From NCBI GenBank assembly GCA_013153655.1, contig JAADEB010000140.1, positions 1 to 5,911 of the forward strand: a DNA stretch of 5,911 nucleotides, in the 5' to 3' direction. This DNA comes from Chlorobiota bacterium. GTDB lineage: Bacteria > Bacteroidota > Bacteroidia > Flavobacteriales > Flavobacteriaceae. The notes under the pieces were generated by a model. It had not been told where the DNA came from and searched no databases. It saw only the letters and a program-made list of their open reading frames with translations. Positions within the stretch are counted from its first letter, which is position 1; every line of letters starts with the position of its first letter. Of the stretch, positions 5,901-5,911 are shown one piece after another. A program made the position numbers and the translations under genes.

Positions 5901-5911
5901 CTTTGGAAAGA

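Larger units (their letters stand above)
5565..5911. other. Gene-free region of short tandem repeats
   Basis: No plausible gene is present. The only frame of note (minus strand, 5545-5727) encodes a low-complexity Phe/Ser/Ile peptide from the octamer array. The region is a run of 7-8 base tandem arrays (5656-5687, 5711-5742, 5753-5774, 5803-5823), followed by a T-tract cluster reaching the window edge. I see no clear hairpin with a T-run directly after the ligase stop codon, so how that transcript ends is not visible. Confidence 0.65.

Overview
The window looks like a chromosomal segment of a member of the Bacteroidota, probably an uncultured anaerobe. Three things suggest this: the order prs then CTC-type rplY, an ADP-forming acyl-CoA ligase of the type I associate with that phylum, and start codons preceded by A/T-rich leaders with no clear Shine-Dalgarno sequence. 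The assignment is an inference from sequence character; no marker here fixes the genus.

Layout. Positions 1-541 hold no gene. They contain a short octamer array, a perfect GC-rich hairpin, two tandem palindromic repeat elements and, at 487-521, an intrinsic terminator on the minus strand. Three minus-strand genes follow, transcribed right to left: a fold-type I PLP aminotransferase (2155-3396), ribose-phosphate pyrophosphokinase prs (1164-2102) and ribosomal protein bL25/CTC rplY (542-1147). Their gaps are 52 and 16 bases, and the terminator lies directly after rplY, so they probably form one transcription unit. A 119-base A/T-rich gap (3397-3515) separates them from a divergent plus-strand gene (3516-5564) for a fused alpha-beta ADP-forming acetate/acyl-CoA ligase. 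Positions 5565-5911 hold no gene and consist largely of short tandem repeats of 7-8 bases.

Function. Prs and bL25 are housekeeping (PRPP supply and 5S rRNA binding). The aminotransferase and the ligase, divergent from a shared gap, could be the first and last steps of amino-acid fermentation: amino acid to 2-oxo acid, oxidative decarboxylation to acyl-CoA by an oxidoreductase not in this window, then acyl-CoA to free acid with ATP formation. That link is inferred from families and position only.

I found no convincing novel protein system. The most unusual material is non-coding: paired palindromic repeats of the kind that yields spurious reading frames, and matching short-repeat mosaics on both flanks about 5.4 kb apart.
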